This document shows, in pieces, positions 52,731 to 64,000 of a DNA stretch of 64,000 nt (its first letter is position 1; every line of letters starts with the position of its first letter). The DNA comes from Pleodorina starrii (Eukaryota > Chlorophyta > Chlorophyceae > Chlamydomonadales > Volvocaceae). The DNA lies in contig BRXU01000046.1 in NCBI GenBank assembly GCA_030267565.1, positions 62,001 through 126,000 of the forward strand. Reading direction: 5' to 3'. The position numbers were made by a program, and so were the translations under genes. The notes beneath the pieces are model-generated. The model worked only from the letters and a program-made list of their open reading frames with translations, was not told where the DNA came from and did not search any database.

Positions 52731-55700
52731 ATGGGAAGGCGGCGCTGGAACAAGAAGCACCCCGACAAGGCTCGCGCGCAACAGCAGCACCAACGGCGGC
52801 CCGAGGATGCTGCGGATCCCCCCGTGCGGCTCCTGGCGCTCCAGCCAAACAGCACTGTAGTTGGCGTCGCCATGGGCAATCGCGTAACATTTGTTGATTA
52901 CAAGTAAGCTGGCGCGTCGCGCCTCATCGCCTCGGCCATCGCTCCCCCAGGCTCCCATAGGGAACCGTTCTCAACCCTCCCTCTCCCTCTCCACCCATCT
53001 TGACGACCAACTCCGCCCCGCAGAACGGGAGAGGAAGTCCGCCTTGCCGTACCCGCGCCGGCCGAAGCAGCCGGCGCGGCTGCCGCGGCCGCGGAAACCG
53101 TCGCCACCACATCCGCAGCGGCCGCGCCAGGACCCCACGCCGGCATCCTGCGCGTGCTGCAGTTCAGCCCCGACGGCCAATTTCTCCTTACCGGAGCGGA
53201 CGACAAGGCCGCGCGCCTGTGGGCCACCGGCGAGGGCGCCGCCGCCGCCGGCAGCGGCGGCGCCTGGCGTTGCGCCGCCGCCTGGCGGACGCCCAAAAAG
53301 ACCAGCGTCGGCGGGTTCAGCCTGGACGGCATCCACGCACTCTTTGCGGATAAGTTTGGAGACGTGCTGGTCGGCCGGGCGCCGGCGCCGGCGGCGGCGG
53401 CGGCGGAGGGGGCGGTTTCGGAGCCGCCGCTACAGGCTCCCTCGACGTTGCTGGGGCACTTTTGCACGATCGTGACGGCGCTGGCCCCCTCGCCGTGCGG
53501 CCGCTTCCTGGCCACCGGGGACAGGGAGTACAAGGTGAGGCGCTTTGGGGGGGAGGGAGGCCGGGTTTCGGAGCGCGAGGATGCCGGGGGCCGGGATTTT
53601 GTACCGCTGGAACACACACGCGTCGTGGCAACGGGGAACACGGGTTTGCGTCGCGGCTTCGGAACGCAAGAGTCTTTGTGTGTGCGTGTCTCTGGGCTTC
53701 GGACTGCGTAAGAATGCGCGTCGGTTTCATAGTGCAAGGACGTGCGCCATGATCCCGGAGCAGCAAGTATGTGCGCCGCGGCTTCGGAGCACAAGAATGC
53801 CCGCACTGGGCAGGTGTGTTGTAACTGCGGCACGGCGAGTACTGGCGACGGTTGGGTTGCGTTGAGGCTCAAAGGGTGACCGGCTCGTGTCCGTGCCCTG
53901 CCCGGCGGGCTGGTGAACGAGCCACGCCGGTGGGCAAGAGCGGGTGGGCGGGCGAGCAGGGGAAAGGAAGGACTCTCGCGGCACCTTTTCCGCTCGTGCT
54001 GTCCACCCTCGTTGTCATGCTGCTGCTGCTGCTGCTCCAGGCCCTGTTGCTGCCCCTGCGTTGCTGCTGCTGCAGCAGCTGCTGTAGCTGATGTTGTTGC
54101 TGCTCTCCCGCCGTGTGGGTTCATATTGGTTTGACAGGTCCGGGTGAGCTGGCTGCCGGAGGATCTGCAGGCGGGGTCATACGAGATCCAGGGCTACTGC
54201 TTTGGCCACCAGGACTTTGTGTCGTGCGTCGCCTTTGCCATACAACGGGACGAGCAGAACCAGGGCGACCAGGCGCCAGCCAAGGTCCCAGGGCGAAGCG
54301 TTCTGCTGTCGGGAAGCGGCGACGGAACCGTGAGGGTGTGGGATTACGAGGCGTGCACACAGCTGTCGTCGTACGTGGCGTCGGCGCCGGCGGCCGCTGG
54401 CGCGGCCCCGGCGGCGGCGGCGGCCGGCGCCGGCGGGGAGGGCAGCAGCGCGCCGGAGGAGGCGGGCGGAGAGGAGGCCAGCGGCGGCGGGGATGAAGGA
54501 GACGACGAGGGCGACGGCGCGGAGGCTGACGGTGGCGAGGAAGGTGTGTTGACGAGCGCGTGTTGGGGGCGGGCGGCTGTTGTATCCTGGGTGTGTCATG
54601 AAAGTTGTCCTGGTCAGACAACCCCGGCTGGGTACCTAATACTGATAGGTCGTGGTACAACAGGAGGCACAAGCGTCTGGGCTGGTGTGGGCTCCGCTGC
54701 GAAATCGTTTCGGTGTCAAGTGGGTATTGCCTTGCGTGCGTGGTTGCGTCCCGCAATGCTTTTCCACAGGGTATTTAATGCAGAGGAGTGAGAATATGAG
54801 ATCCCACAACTCAGGAATAGTCAGGAGTCCGTTGTGCCGCCCCTGCGGGCGAGCTCCCAACCTGCCGCCTTCCAACCTGCTCCCCTCCCGACCTGTTTGC
54901 TTCCCAAAATCTGCTTTTCTTTCAACCTGCCTCCCTCACAACCGGCGTCCCTGGTGCCTTTGACTCTCGCCGCCCGCCCGCCCACTTCCCCCCTGCAGGG
55001 CCCTCTGCGGGCGCAGGCGCGGGTCAGGGTGAAGCGGACGGCGAGGGCGGCGAGGGCGCCGCCGCCGGCGGTGGCGGCTTTGTGGAGCCGCAGCGGCGAA
55101 GCAAGGCGCCGGCATGCCCCCCCGTGCTCAGCCTGGCGGTCTCACCCGACGGGTGTGTGGATACTCTGACGCCAGGGTTGGGCCTGAGAACGTATGCATG
55201 GGGATGTGACATGCCGCCATATGCATTTTGCGTCCTGCATACTTGCGGGCGGGTTGTCCGGCCGCGCGGGCGGGTGGTGCTGGTGGTGGTTTGGAACTTC
55301 GGGCGCAAGGGGTTTCGGAGCGAGGACGGTGGTTGGGTTGGCTGCTTGCGTGAGGTCGGAAAGGAAAGCGGGCGGCCGGTACACCGAGTGCGGCAACCCG
55401 GGCTTGGGGCCCGGCTCGGTTCGGCAGCTCTGCTGTTGCGCCACTGCTAGCGGGTTGAGGGCCCGCAGGCGCCTCAGCCACAGGGGCAGCAGGTATCCCG
55501 GAGGCGATGCCTCGCTGTCAGATCGCCTCAAAAGTGCGTGCTCTCGACGCCGCGGCGGGTCTGCTTGCCGACCCCTCACCCCCTCACCCGCACCTCCCAT
55601 CCATAATAAACGCCTGCCTTCTACGCCCTGGCGCGAGCGGTACTCGTCCTGCTGTTTCCTCGCGCGTCCCACCTGCTCGCACGTTCCGCCACCTTTCGGG

Positions 55701-58029
55701 AGCGCTCCGGCACCTTCATCTCTTTCCCACGCTCCGGCACCCGCCTCTCCCCCCATGTTACAGTACCTCTGCCTTCCTCTGCCCCACCCTGTCGGCACCC
55801 TCGACCTCTCCGTATACCGGCACCCGCCTCTCCCCCACACGTTCCGGCAGCTTCCCACATTCTCAATCCCACCCTTCCCAACCTTCCGGCACCCTCGACT
55901 TCTCCGTGTTCAGACACCCGCCCCTCGCGCCCACCTTCCCGGCCCCCGCCCCTCGCCCCGCCCTCCCTCCCCCAGCTCCACTGTTGCGGTGGTGGTGGAG
56001 GGCGATGACGAGGTGCAGCTCCTGGATCTGAACTGGGCCACATCCTCCCTGGAGCTGAGGCAGCGGCTGCGCTGGCCGGACGTGCGCTACCCCTGCCAGG
56101 TGGCCTTCGGACCCACGGGTCAGCTCTGGGTAGTGGGCGGTGTGCCGATGACGACTGCGCAGGTGAGGAGGGCGCGGGAGGGGGGCGGAGGGGGGGCGTG
56201 AGATGTGTTCTGTTTGGGTACGTAAACTGGGAAGGCTCGAAGAGGCAGACTGGCGGGTTGACTGGCTGGCGGGGGAGGGCCGCGCGCGTCTCGCCAAAGG
56301 TATACTGGATGGAGGGCTGAGAGAGTTGGTTTGAGTATGTAGGGGTCTGTCACGGCGCGTTAGAAAGGGGTGGGTGTCTTGACGCGCTGGGCAGGTGGCG
56401 GGTCGTCCTCCTCTCCCCCCCCAAAATGAATCCGTTCACGGGCTCCGGCCTATACGTGGATAACCCCCAAAAATGAATCCGGAGCTGGATGGGAGCTTTC
56501 TGGAACCCCTTGGGTATGGGTGTTGGGCAGGGGGGCAGGAGCCGCGCTGCAGAGGACACCTGCTGCCGCGTTCTCCTTCCCCCCTGCCCCCCGCACCTCC
56601 CTCTTACCAGTCCCCCAACCGCTGAGGGCGACCGTTTGGGGAGGACGCACACGCCGCGAGCTCGGCCCCGCCAAAAACTCCTATTGGCCCCCTTCAATCC
56701 GACAATCCCCTCAGCCCCCCTTCAGCCCCCATCCTCCTGGCCCCCGAGGCGTTTGCACATGGCTCCCTCCCTCCCTCCCTCCCTCACTCCCTCCCTCCCT
56801 CCCTCCCTCCCTCCCTCCCTCCCTCCCTCACTCCCTCCCTCCCTCCCTCCCTCCCTCGCTCACTCCCTCCCTCCCTTCCTCCCTCCCTCCTCATACGCCC
56901 CTCCCTCCACGCGGCATCGCACTCTTAACCCCATCAGTGCGTCCATCATTGCAAGCAGTACCATCGATGCATGGCACTGTTGTACAACAAACCCCTCCAT
57001 CCATACCAGTGCGGTTTCATCCTCATTATTATCATTATGCACCTCAGTAACCCGCTCCGCTCCCGCTCCGCTCTGCGCCCGTCCGCCCGCCTTCTCTCCC
57101 GGTGGGGTGGGGTTGGGTGATGTGCTCGCAGTCTGCGCACATCGGTGTGGCTCAGCGGGGCCCCGACGGCTCCTTTGTGACCTGCACTGCGGAGGTGGTG
57201 TCTCCCGCCGCCAGGTCGCTGTTGGAGGCCCGTGTGGAGGAGGAGGAGGCCAAGATGGCGGAGGGTGGGTGGCTGGGTGCGTGGGTGCGTGGCCTTTTGG
57301 GTGTAGCGCGGCATGGCGTGGGGTGGTCTGGCATGGCGTGGGGTGGCGTGGCGTGGGGTGCCATATCGTGGGGGTGGTAATAAGAAGATACCGCGGGGTG
57401 GCGTGGGCGTGGGCGTGTGCATATGAGTCGTGCGGACTGTGTTGGACCGGGGTCAGGGACGGCATCTGAGGCTGTTGCGCCTGCGTCGTCTACGTACCGG
57501 TACCCCATCATTGGCCCCAGGGCCGGGCGCCTGCGTCGTCTACGTACCGGTACCCCATCATTGGCCCCAGGGCCGGGCGCCTGCGTCGTCTACGTACCGG
57601 TACCCCATCATTGGCCCCAGGGCCGGGCGCCTGCGTCGTCTACGTACCGGTACCTCATCATTGGCCCCAGGGTCGGGCGCCTGCGGTGCGGCTGGTCCTC
57701 CCTCACCACCCACGTGCGCCCTGCGACCCTGATGGACAATGGCCGGCCCACGATCCATAATCCTCTTCCTCCTCCTTTTGCGCGCCCCCTCCCCTTCCTC
57801 GTCCTCCTCCCCAGGCGGCGAGCTGTTTGTTTACTCAAAGCGCCTCCGGCGGCCAGCGTACGACGAGGAGGAGGTGCAGACGTTTAAGCGCAAACGCAAT
57901 GATTACAAGGAGACGCAGCGACTGGCGGCACTGAGGCTGCGGCAGGATGAGTTGGCCAAGCAGAAGCAGGGCCAGGGGCAGCCGAATGGAGGGGCCGTCG
58001 AGATAGCGCCGGAGGCGGCGGCTGCTTGA
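52731..58029 (+). CDS. WDR4: tRNA (guanine-N7)-methyltransferase non-catalytic WD40 subunit (Trm82/WDR4-like)
   Basis: Seven exons with matching phases: 52731-52903, 53024-53534, 54138-54543, 54999-55152, 55976-56162, 57132-57264 and 57815-58029 (TGA), 592 residues. WD-type blades are visible: LRVLQFSPDGQFLLTGADDK, KTSVGGFSLDGIHALFADKF, the Trm82 hallmark GHFCTIVTALAPSPCGRFLA, then TGDREYKVRVSWLP, CFGHQDFVSCVAFA and LLSGSGDGTVRVWDYEA; later VLSLAVSPDG and VAFGPTGQLWVVGG. In the family this propeller holds and stabilises the catalytic Trm8/METTL1 subunit, which makes m7G46 in tRNA. It is longer than yeast Trm82 (about 444) because of Ala/Gly/Glu-rich inserts. The C-terminus (KRKRNDYKETQRLAALRLRQ) is basic and helical. 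Start: first ATG of exon 1, MGRRRWNKKHPDK. No catalytic domain is expected. Confidence 0.9.
56447..56468. repeat. 22-nt intronic dispersed motif, copy in Trm82-like intron 5
   Basis: Exact copy, GGCCTATACGTGGA then TAACCCCC, in transcript orientation within the long intron 56163-57131, not close to a splice site. Confidence 0.9.
56762..56895. repeat. (CCCT)n pyrimidine microsatellite
   Basis: Long CTCC/CCCT run with a few CTCA interruptions, in intron 5 of the Trm82-like gene, before exon 6. Confidence 0.95.
57477..57690. repeat. 50-bp tandem repeat, four copies
   Basis: A 50-bp unit starting GCGCCTGCGTCGTCTACGTA, containing the palindrome GTACCGGTAC, repeats at 57477, 57527, 57577 and 57627 with very few differences, then breaks off. 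It lies in intron 6 of the Trm82-like gene. Near-identity implies recent expansion. Confidence 0.92.
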
Positions 58030-59453
58030 CCAGGGGGCGGGTTTGAAGGTGGAACATCGGATAGCGTAGCGTGAATCGTTGGGACACAGATTTTGGGACG
58101 CAGATTTTTGGAGGTTTGTGTCGGCTCGCTGGCCGGTAGAGGTGCGGGACCGGCGCATGTGCGTGTGGGGGGAGGGAGAGGAAAGGTCCAGGGCGGGGAG
58201 AGGGGAAACAGAACTGTCGCGCAGCTGCCACACGAGCGAGCGAGGTTTGTGCCCCGAGGTTTGGTCCCCTCCCAGGCCCCCAGCCCATGGGCTCTCGGTC
58301 GCCTACGTCCCTCGGCTGCGGTCTCATTTTGCTTTCCCAGCCTCACAGGGGTGTGTGCATGTGCGGGTAGGAAGGGTCTGTCCAGAGGTAGGGGTGCCAC
58401 AACGTGTTTGGGCTCTGGCCTCGGCCTCGTCGTTTTGTTTGTTGTAGGGGGAGGAATGATGCCCGAATCGACCCGGGAGTGGGGGGTGGGAGCGGATTGT
58501 GTCGAGGCGGTGGAAAGCTGCGGTGCTGTTGGCTGGACGCGTATGGATGGTCTGCAGTACCGTACCGCTTGACCGCAATCCTGACGCGGCGAAGGGCTGT
58601 GGCGGAGAGCGGGGGCGCGATGTGATGTGGTGTGATGTGATGTGCAGGAGGGCCATTCCTCCAGGACAACGCGGGCATCCGTCGCCCAAAACGCCCACGC
58701 CAAATCAGTCACGGTGCGACATCCCACACGCGCACCTGCGTGACTGCAGGCGACGCACGGCTTGAACGCCTCGGTCTAACGCCTCGGCTCATGATCTGCG
58801 GCGACCGGAGGAACCCTAATCCGTCACGTGGTTCACAATCACGCGACCTTCACGCAATCGAACCGCATCAGCAGGAGAAGAACCACCAGAGCACGTCTTA
58901 ACTCCACACGGTACTCAGGAGATGACGTATGTGCGGATCGGTGGCAACATCCACCCGCCCCACCGGCAGCCCCTCGGTCTCCCTATTTCCCCCCCCCCAT
59001 CACTCCTGATCGCAGCACCCCCCCGCCCCCCCCCCCCCGGTCTCAGCCAACATCGCCTCAGTATGATTGCTTCGGTTTAGCCTTGCTCCCCCAACCCTAC
59101 CTCCACCCCCCACCGATCACAGCGTCATCCCACAAGTGCAAAGAACACCATCAGCCCGCTCGCGGCTAGCCTGAGCTTCATTTCGTTCGTCTCCCCGGCT
59201 CACCAGATCCATCTCAGCGCCCCCCGCAACCCCCCTCCCCCGCCCCGCCCATCCCCCGTGCACGTGTGTGCCGCGTGCACCCGGGTCTCCAAGCCACACA
59301 CAAGAGCCATTCTTCCATCCCGCCCGCACACATCGCGCGGCGATCCAGTTAACCCACCCAACAGCAAACCGTCTCGCTCAGTACCACGAAATAAACCGTG
59401 AAAGGAAAGAAGACCAGCCCAGCTCAGACCCACCAACCTCCCCGGCCCCGACT
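58030..59453. other. Spacer between convergent Trm82-like and reductase genes
   Basis: 3' ends of both genes point here. No supported exon and no clear TGTAA on either strand; poly(A) sites unknown. Confidence 0.5.
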
Positions 59454-62400
59454 TCACACGCCCTTCGGCCCGGCCGCCCCGGCCCCAGGTCCCGGCGCTG
59501 ATGTGTGTTTCGGCACCAGCCCCAGGCCCATGAGCGAGTCGGCGCAGGCGCGTAGTGTTGAGTCCAGGGGGGTGTAGGCGGGCAGTCCGAAGGCGGCCAG
59601 GCTCTTGGAGGCGTCGAGCAGCAGCGGCTTGCCCAGCGTGGCGCGAACCACCGCCGCGTCGGTGCTGATGCAGCGCCACAGCCAGGCTGCGGACGGAAGC
59701 GGTGCGGGGGGGGGAGAGAGGGGATGTTGGGGGGACTTGGGGGCGGGATCGGTGGTGTGATGCGGTACGGCCGGCACCCTGGTACAGTGCCGTACAATAC
59801 GGCGAGGGTTAGGGTGCATTATTTGTGGTCGGTGCGCAGCGCAGGCACAGACGCGGTACAGGGGCGGACGGGGCCGGAAGGGGAAAGGCGGGCACCGCAA
59901 ATATAATAATATTGAAGATACCCTTTCGGTCGTTTGTCTCGTCGCGTCTGGGCGCGTCTCGATGCATCTCGTCGCCTCTCATCCTTGGGCTCGTGTGGTG
60001 CAGCTTGCCGCGCCGGTATTTTTCTCCGGTTCTCAGTCTTAAAAAGGTGAGCACAAGAAGTAGGGCTCCGTGCCCGACCCATCATGGCTCATGTCCCCCG
60101 CAGGTCTCAGGACGTAAGGCCCTCGTGACGCAAGGCCCTCAGGACGCAAGGCCCGTCTCACCCGGCACTGCCCCCACCAGCCAGCGCGGCACGTGGGCCA
60201 GGTTGGGTTGGAAGCCCGGGTACATGGCCGCCAGTCGGGCCGCGATGTCGTGCAGACCACAGCACTCGGAGGCCAGGATGTGCCTGCTGCCCGGAGAGGG
60301 GGTGGGGGTGGGGGTGGGGGTCTGTCGCTTATCTTTCATATACCGGTACATGAAAAGGCAGGGGTTGGGAGTAGGGGTTGGGGGTGAAAAGAAGATACCG
60401 AGGTGGTGTCTGTGGATTCCTGGTTCGATATGCAAAAACGGGGGCTGGAGTTAGGCAGTATTCGGACAACGATGGTGTGCCCCTGCTTGCTGTTGTGTTC
60501 CGGCCCGCCCCTCCCCACCGCCATGTCTGGCCCCGGCTGACCTCACCTCCCCCCGCACTGCTGCTTGCCTGTCTATCTTCCCACGTTCCTGGACCCTCAC
60601 CACCACCTGCCTCATCGCTCTCCAAACCTCCAACGAAGTCAACCTCATCCTCCTTCAACCCGCGCCCTCCGAAGCCCAGCGCGCCCTTAGCCCCCGCCCC
60701 GCCCCGCCCACATCCCTCCCAGTCAATTCGCTGCGGTCCTTCTTTATCATTTCCCCAGCCACCCTCCCTCCTGGCTGAACCCTTATTTCCCTGCCTCGAA
60801 CCCCGCCGCCTCTAAACCCCCAACCCCCAACATATCACTCCCTGACCCCCCAACCCCCCAAAGCCCCACTCCCGCCAGCCCACCTGCTGCCATCAGCGCC
60901 GCCTTCCTTCCCCTGGCGCTGCTGGTGCTGCTGCTGCTGCCGCTGCCGCTGCTGCTGGTGTTGGTGCTGCTGCTGCTGGTTTTGGTCCTGCAACAGTGCC
61001 GCGCACAGCACCGCCGCCACATCGTCCACATCCGCGAAGGCGCTGTGCAGATCGAGCACGGGGCTGCCGTCCAACACGCCCTGGTGACGTGGTGAGGGCA
61101 GGCGGACGGGTGTGACCAGGAAGGGAAAGGAAGGGGAAAGGAAAGGGAAGATGCCGCATCGGATAGGATGCGACGTCAGCGACCCAGGGCCCAGGACCCG
61201 GCAATGGGGTATTTAAATCAAACACGTGAATAACAGTCCAAATCTGGCAGGCTGGCTGACTGGATGGAGTGCGGAGACGACTGCAGGCCGGACCCAGGTC
61301 GCCACCGCCACCATCGCCACCACTGCCGCCGCCGCCACCCCAAGCCCCTCCCCTGCACGCACACACAAGCGGTGTGTAGTACCCAACCTCACCCCCCCCA
61401 CCACCACCACCCATCAACACCCCGCACCACCTTGATCATGCCCGGGCTGGTGAGGGCGTGTTTGCGTATGCGCACGGGGCCGAATACCACTCCGGGGTTG
61501 ATGGTCATCAGTCGAATGCTGCGAAGTTGTGAAGAGGGCAAGAGGGGGCAAGAGGGGGCAAGAGGGGGGAGGGCAGGGAAGGGAAGGGGCAGCGGTTCGG
61601 TCCGGACTGCTTGCTTGCTAATGGACAAGGGGACGGTAAGGGTAGCGTGAAGAATAGGAGAGGCACCAAGAATCCCCCTCGGCCTGCGGCACAAGTGCAA
61701 GGACACAGGCCCGCACCCGGCCCCGTGCGCCCACACCTCCGCCCCAGTCCCCTGCCCCTGCCGCCATGCCAGTGGTGCTCGTCCGGGCCTGACCCCGCCT
61801 TCCCCTCGCCTCCCCACTCCAGGCCCTCCTTCCGCCCCCCCCCCCCGGCGGCGCCTCGCCCACCCACCTCGGGTTCTGCGCCGCCCAGTCGTACGCCAGG
61901 CGCTCCGAAACCGCTTTGCTATGGCTGTACGTGTTGTACCCTGGAGCGCAATCCTGCGGGCGGCGGACCAGAGGGACAGGGAGGGCCAGAGACGGGGCTC
62001 GGCTGCGGCTGCGGCTACGGCGGCTGCGGCACTGGGTATGCAGCGTTACCTTGTAACTGGGGGCCCGGGGGTGCACGTCAGCCGTCGGCCATCAGCCGCA
62101 GCAGCATGCCCGCCTTCCGCCTGTGTACGTGTTGTGTATTCTTGCCTTGCCTTCGCCAAGCAAAGCAAGCTGAAAGCAACCCGTCCTCCCCATCCTCCCA
62201 ACCCCCCTTCCCCGGCCCGCCGCCGTGTCGTTCGAGGGACACCCGCTCGGCGTGAAAACCGCTGCCGGTGAGCGAGTGAAACCTGCCCTTCTCCGACCCA
62301 CAGAATGAATGAATACCCCTTTTTTTGTATCCCTCGCATCTCAAACGCTACACCACCACCACCGCCCTCGTCGTAGGCGGAGGGGGGCATTTGAGCCAAG

Positions 62401-64000
62401 TATCGACAACACCAAAACAAACAAGCATCCAAGGAGCCGGGCGCACACAGCTGGGCTGCCTCAACAGCCAGCCCTACAACACCACTTTCTTCACCGGACC
62501 ACCACCGGACCACCGCCACCACCACCGCCGTCTCCGGCGGTGGTGCCGCCCACCTGTGCCCAGTCGCGCTCGTCGTACACATGGTCGGGGCTCCGCTCCC
62601 AATTGTCCCCCACCACCGCCGCCACACTGCTGCTGATGACCACTCGGCGGCAGCTGCCCGCGGCGGCGGCACTGTCTGCGGATGGGGGGGAGAGAGGGAG
62701 GGAGGGAGAGAGGGAGGGAGGGAGGGAGGGCGAGTGGGCAGGGGCGGGCGCAAGTGCGGGCGGCGGGGCGGCGACTTGGTTCCACACGTACTGCAAAGTA
62801 CGACGAACGAGTGGCCCCCACTGCTCCAACCCACCAACCCACGACCCACCCACCCGGCACCCCACCCCCCAGCGGCTCCCTCCCCCCCACCCCCCTCCCC
62901 CCCCAAGAAATTTTCTTTTCCCCCCCCCCGCCCCCCCGCCCAGTACCCACCCAGCACCCTGAGTGACCCGCGGGTCGCCGTGTCCACCATGCGCCCCCTC
63001 CTCTCCCCCGCCGGCAGCAGATCCACCACCGCAGCCAGGTGCAGCAGCGCCCCGCAGCCAGTCAGCGCCGGGGCGCACCCCGCAGGCCCCTCACCCAGCA
63101 CGTCACCGGGGAACAGCCGCAGCCGCGCAGACGCCCCGGGCAGATCCTGCATGCGCTCGGTTTTGGGGTTCGGTTATGGGATTCGGTTTTGGGGTTCGAT
63201 TTTAGGGTTCGGTTGCGGGGTTCGGGCAGTAATGGGTGAGGAAGGAGGACTGCAGTGAGCCTACAGTGGGTGCAGCGCCGAATGCGTTACAACGCACAGC
63301 AGGCACCAGGCAAACACACACATACACACATACACACAGCAAGCGTGCACCCGCCCACAAACACGCAGGCACCCACACGTATCTAAGCTCCCCCGCTCCT
63401 ACGCACCGCCAGGCACCCACGCTCCCCCGCACCGTGAGATGTCTCATCGCCCTGGGTCCCTCTTGCAGCTCCTCGGGCAGCACAACCGCATGCACCTGGT
63501 GGCCGCCAGCCAGCAGCCGCTCAACTGCCCGGGAGCCTGGCGGGGGGTTATCCACGTATAGGCCGGAGCCCGGGGAGGGCGGGTTGGGAGCGTGGGGTGC
63601 GGGTGGGAGCAAAATCAGGGATGCAAAAGACCGCCAGATCGCCGTCTGCGGAGGTGCGGGAGTAAGGGTACACGTTTGGGCACGCGGGCGCCTGCCTGCC
63701 GTGTGTGTGCCGTCAGTACAACGCCCAAGGCCCAACCCCGTTTCGGCGGGACAGGGCGGGAGGAGGGGGTGGGGGAGGGGATGGGGTTGGGGTTGGGGGT
63801 CTTGCAATGCTTAAGACGGCAGGGGGGCAGGAGCGGAGTGGTCTCACAACGCTGTGGCGGAAAGCGGCAAGGAAAGAGAGGGGGCAGGGGGCACGGGGCG
63901 GAGGAGAAGGAGGCGGGGGGAGGGGGCGGAAAGGGGTCTCACCGATGTATCCGGTGGCTCCGGTGACACACACCGTCGTGCGCGCGGCCGAGCGCTCCGC
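59454..64000 (-). CDS. NAD(P)-dependent epimerase/reductase, DFR/CCR-type extended SDR (5' partial)
   Basis: Minus-strand exons 64000-63943 (start outside the window), 63536-63433, 63146-62951, 62675-62554, 61953-61868, 61518-61431, 61080-60884, 60286-60162 and 59686-59454 (TGA) are phase-consistent; 402 residues here. The cofactor loop VCVTGATGYIG is in exon 1. Then VERLLAGGHQVHAVV, RLRLFPGDVLGEG, GCGALLHLAAVVDL, RRVVISSSVAAVVGDNW, VYDERDW, the catalytic YSHSK (Y-x3-K, with NTYSHSKAVSERLAYDWA), and LMTINPGVVFGP. These match dihydroflavonol/cinnamoyl-CoA reductase-like extended SDRs, which reduce carbonyls with NAD(P)H. The substrate cannot be deduced. An insert with a polyQ run (QNQQQQHQHQQQRQ, about 60910-60985) lies in exon 7. 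Exon 8 has a tandem CAGCAG acceptor. Confidence 0.88.
60105..60155. repeat. Short tandem repeats flanking a splice donor
   Basis: Three copies of about 17 bp (core GGACGCAAGGCCCTC) lie in intron 8 of the reductase gene, ending at its donor (60161). Confidence 0.75.
63157..63221. repeat. Five 13-bp telomere-like G-rich units
   Basis: Units of TCGGTTTTGGGGT with variants start at 63157, 63170, 63183, 63196 and 63209; the fourth contains TTTTAGGG exactly. They lie in intron 2 of the reductase gene, 11 nt before exon 3 (minus sense), where the transcribed strand is C-rich. Confidence 0.85.
63543..63564. repeat. 22-nt intronic dispersed motif, copy in reductase intron 1
   Basis: Exact copy (GGGGG then TTATCCACGTATAGGCC on the plus strand). 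On the minus-strand transcript it reads GGCCTATACGTGG... and its last C is followed by CGCCAG and exon 2 (63536), so it ends about 6-7 nt before the 3' splice site, as in PLA2 intron 2. Confidence 0.9.

Noticed and set aside
11740..60350. Recurrent TACCGGTA-type palindromes
   Set aside because: They are frequent but short (8-10 bp), without consistent position; could be compositional.
1..64000. tRNA, rRNA or CRISPR features
   Set aside because: I saw no tRNA-like T-loop/anticodon arrangement, no rRNA signature and no spaced direct-repeat array.

Overview
The window looks like nuclear DNA of a volvocine green alga (Chlamydomonas/Volvox/Gonium relatives). The evidence is GC-rich coding sequence, many GT-AG introns per gene, TGTAA-type poly(A) signals, two CCCTAAAA telomere-type units inside an intron, Gln/Ala/Gly/Pro homopolymers inside proteins, and a wall-type glycoprotein with long Ser-Pro(n) rods. 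The species cannot be named from sequence alone. Gene models were built by hand from splice-site phase and protein continuity.

Layout, left to right. 1-7754 (+): a tetratricopeptide (TPR) protein, 5' end outside the window, with about 13 TPRs interrupted by a roughly 800-residue Q/G/S/P-rich insert. 10942-20432 (-): a very large POT1-like telomere single-strand-binding protein. 20704-25463 (+): a LINE (L1-like) retrotransposon with a 10-bp target duplication, inserted in what would otherwise be a roughly 0.5-kb divergent promoter between POT1 and the next gene. 25685-27888 (+): a secretory phospholipase A2. 29398-31568 (+): an Alr4036-type FMN-binding (PNPOx-like) protein. 31637-45704: a gene-poor, repeat-rich block containing two copies of an unusual element with short inverted termini and a pentanucleotide satellite core, plus one doubtful hypothetical gene (39327-41212, -). 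45705-50608 (-): a hydroxyproline-rich glycoprotein with a single transmembrane segment. 52731-58029 (+): the WD40 subunit of tRNA m7G46 methyltransferase (Trm82/WDR4). 59454-64000 (-): an NAD(P)-dependent reductase of the dihydroflavonol-reductase/cinnamoyl-CoA-reductase type, 5' end outside the window.

The genes do not form a pathway; this is ordinary eukaryotic gene order with housekeeping and wall genes. The novelty lies between and inside them. A 22-nt sequence recurs in introns of four unrelated genes and sits 7 nt before the 3' splice site in two of them; a partial copy lies before a POT1 exon. A composite satellite element carries inverted termini. The LINE has an intact ORF2 joined to ORF1 through a single in-frame TAG.
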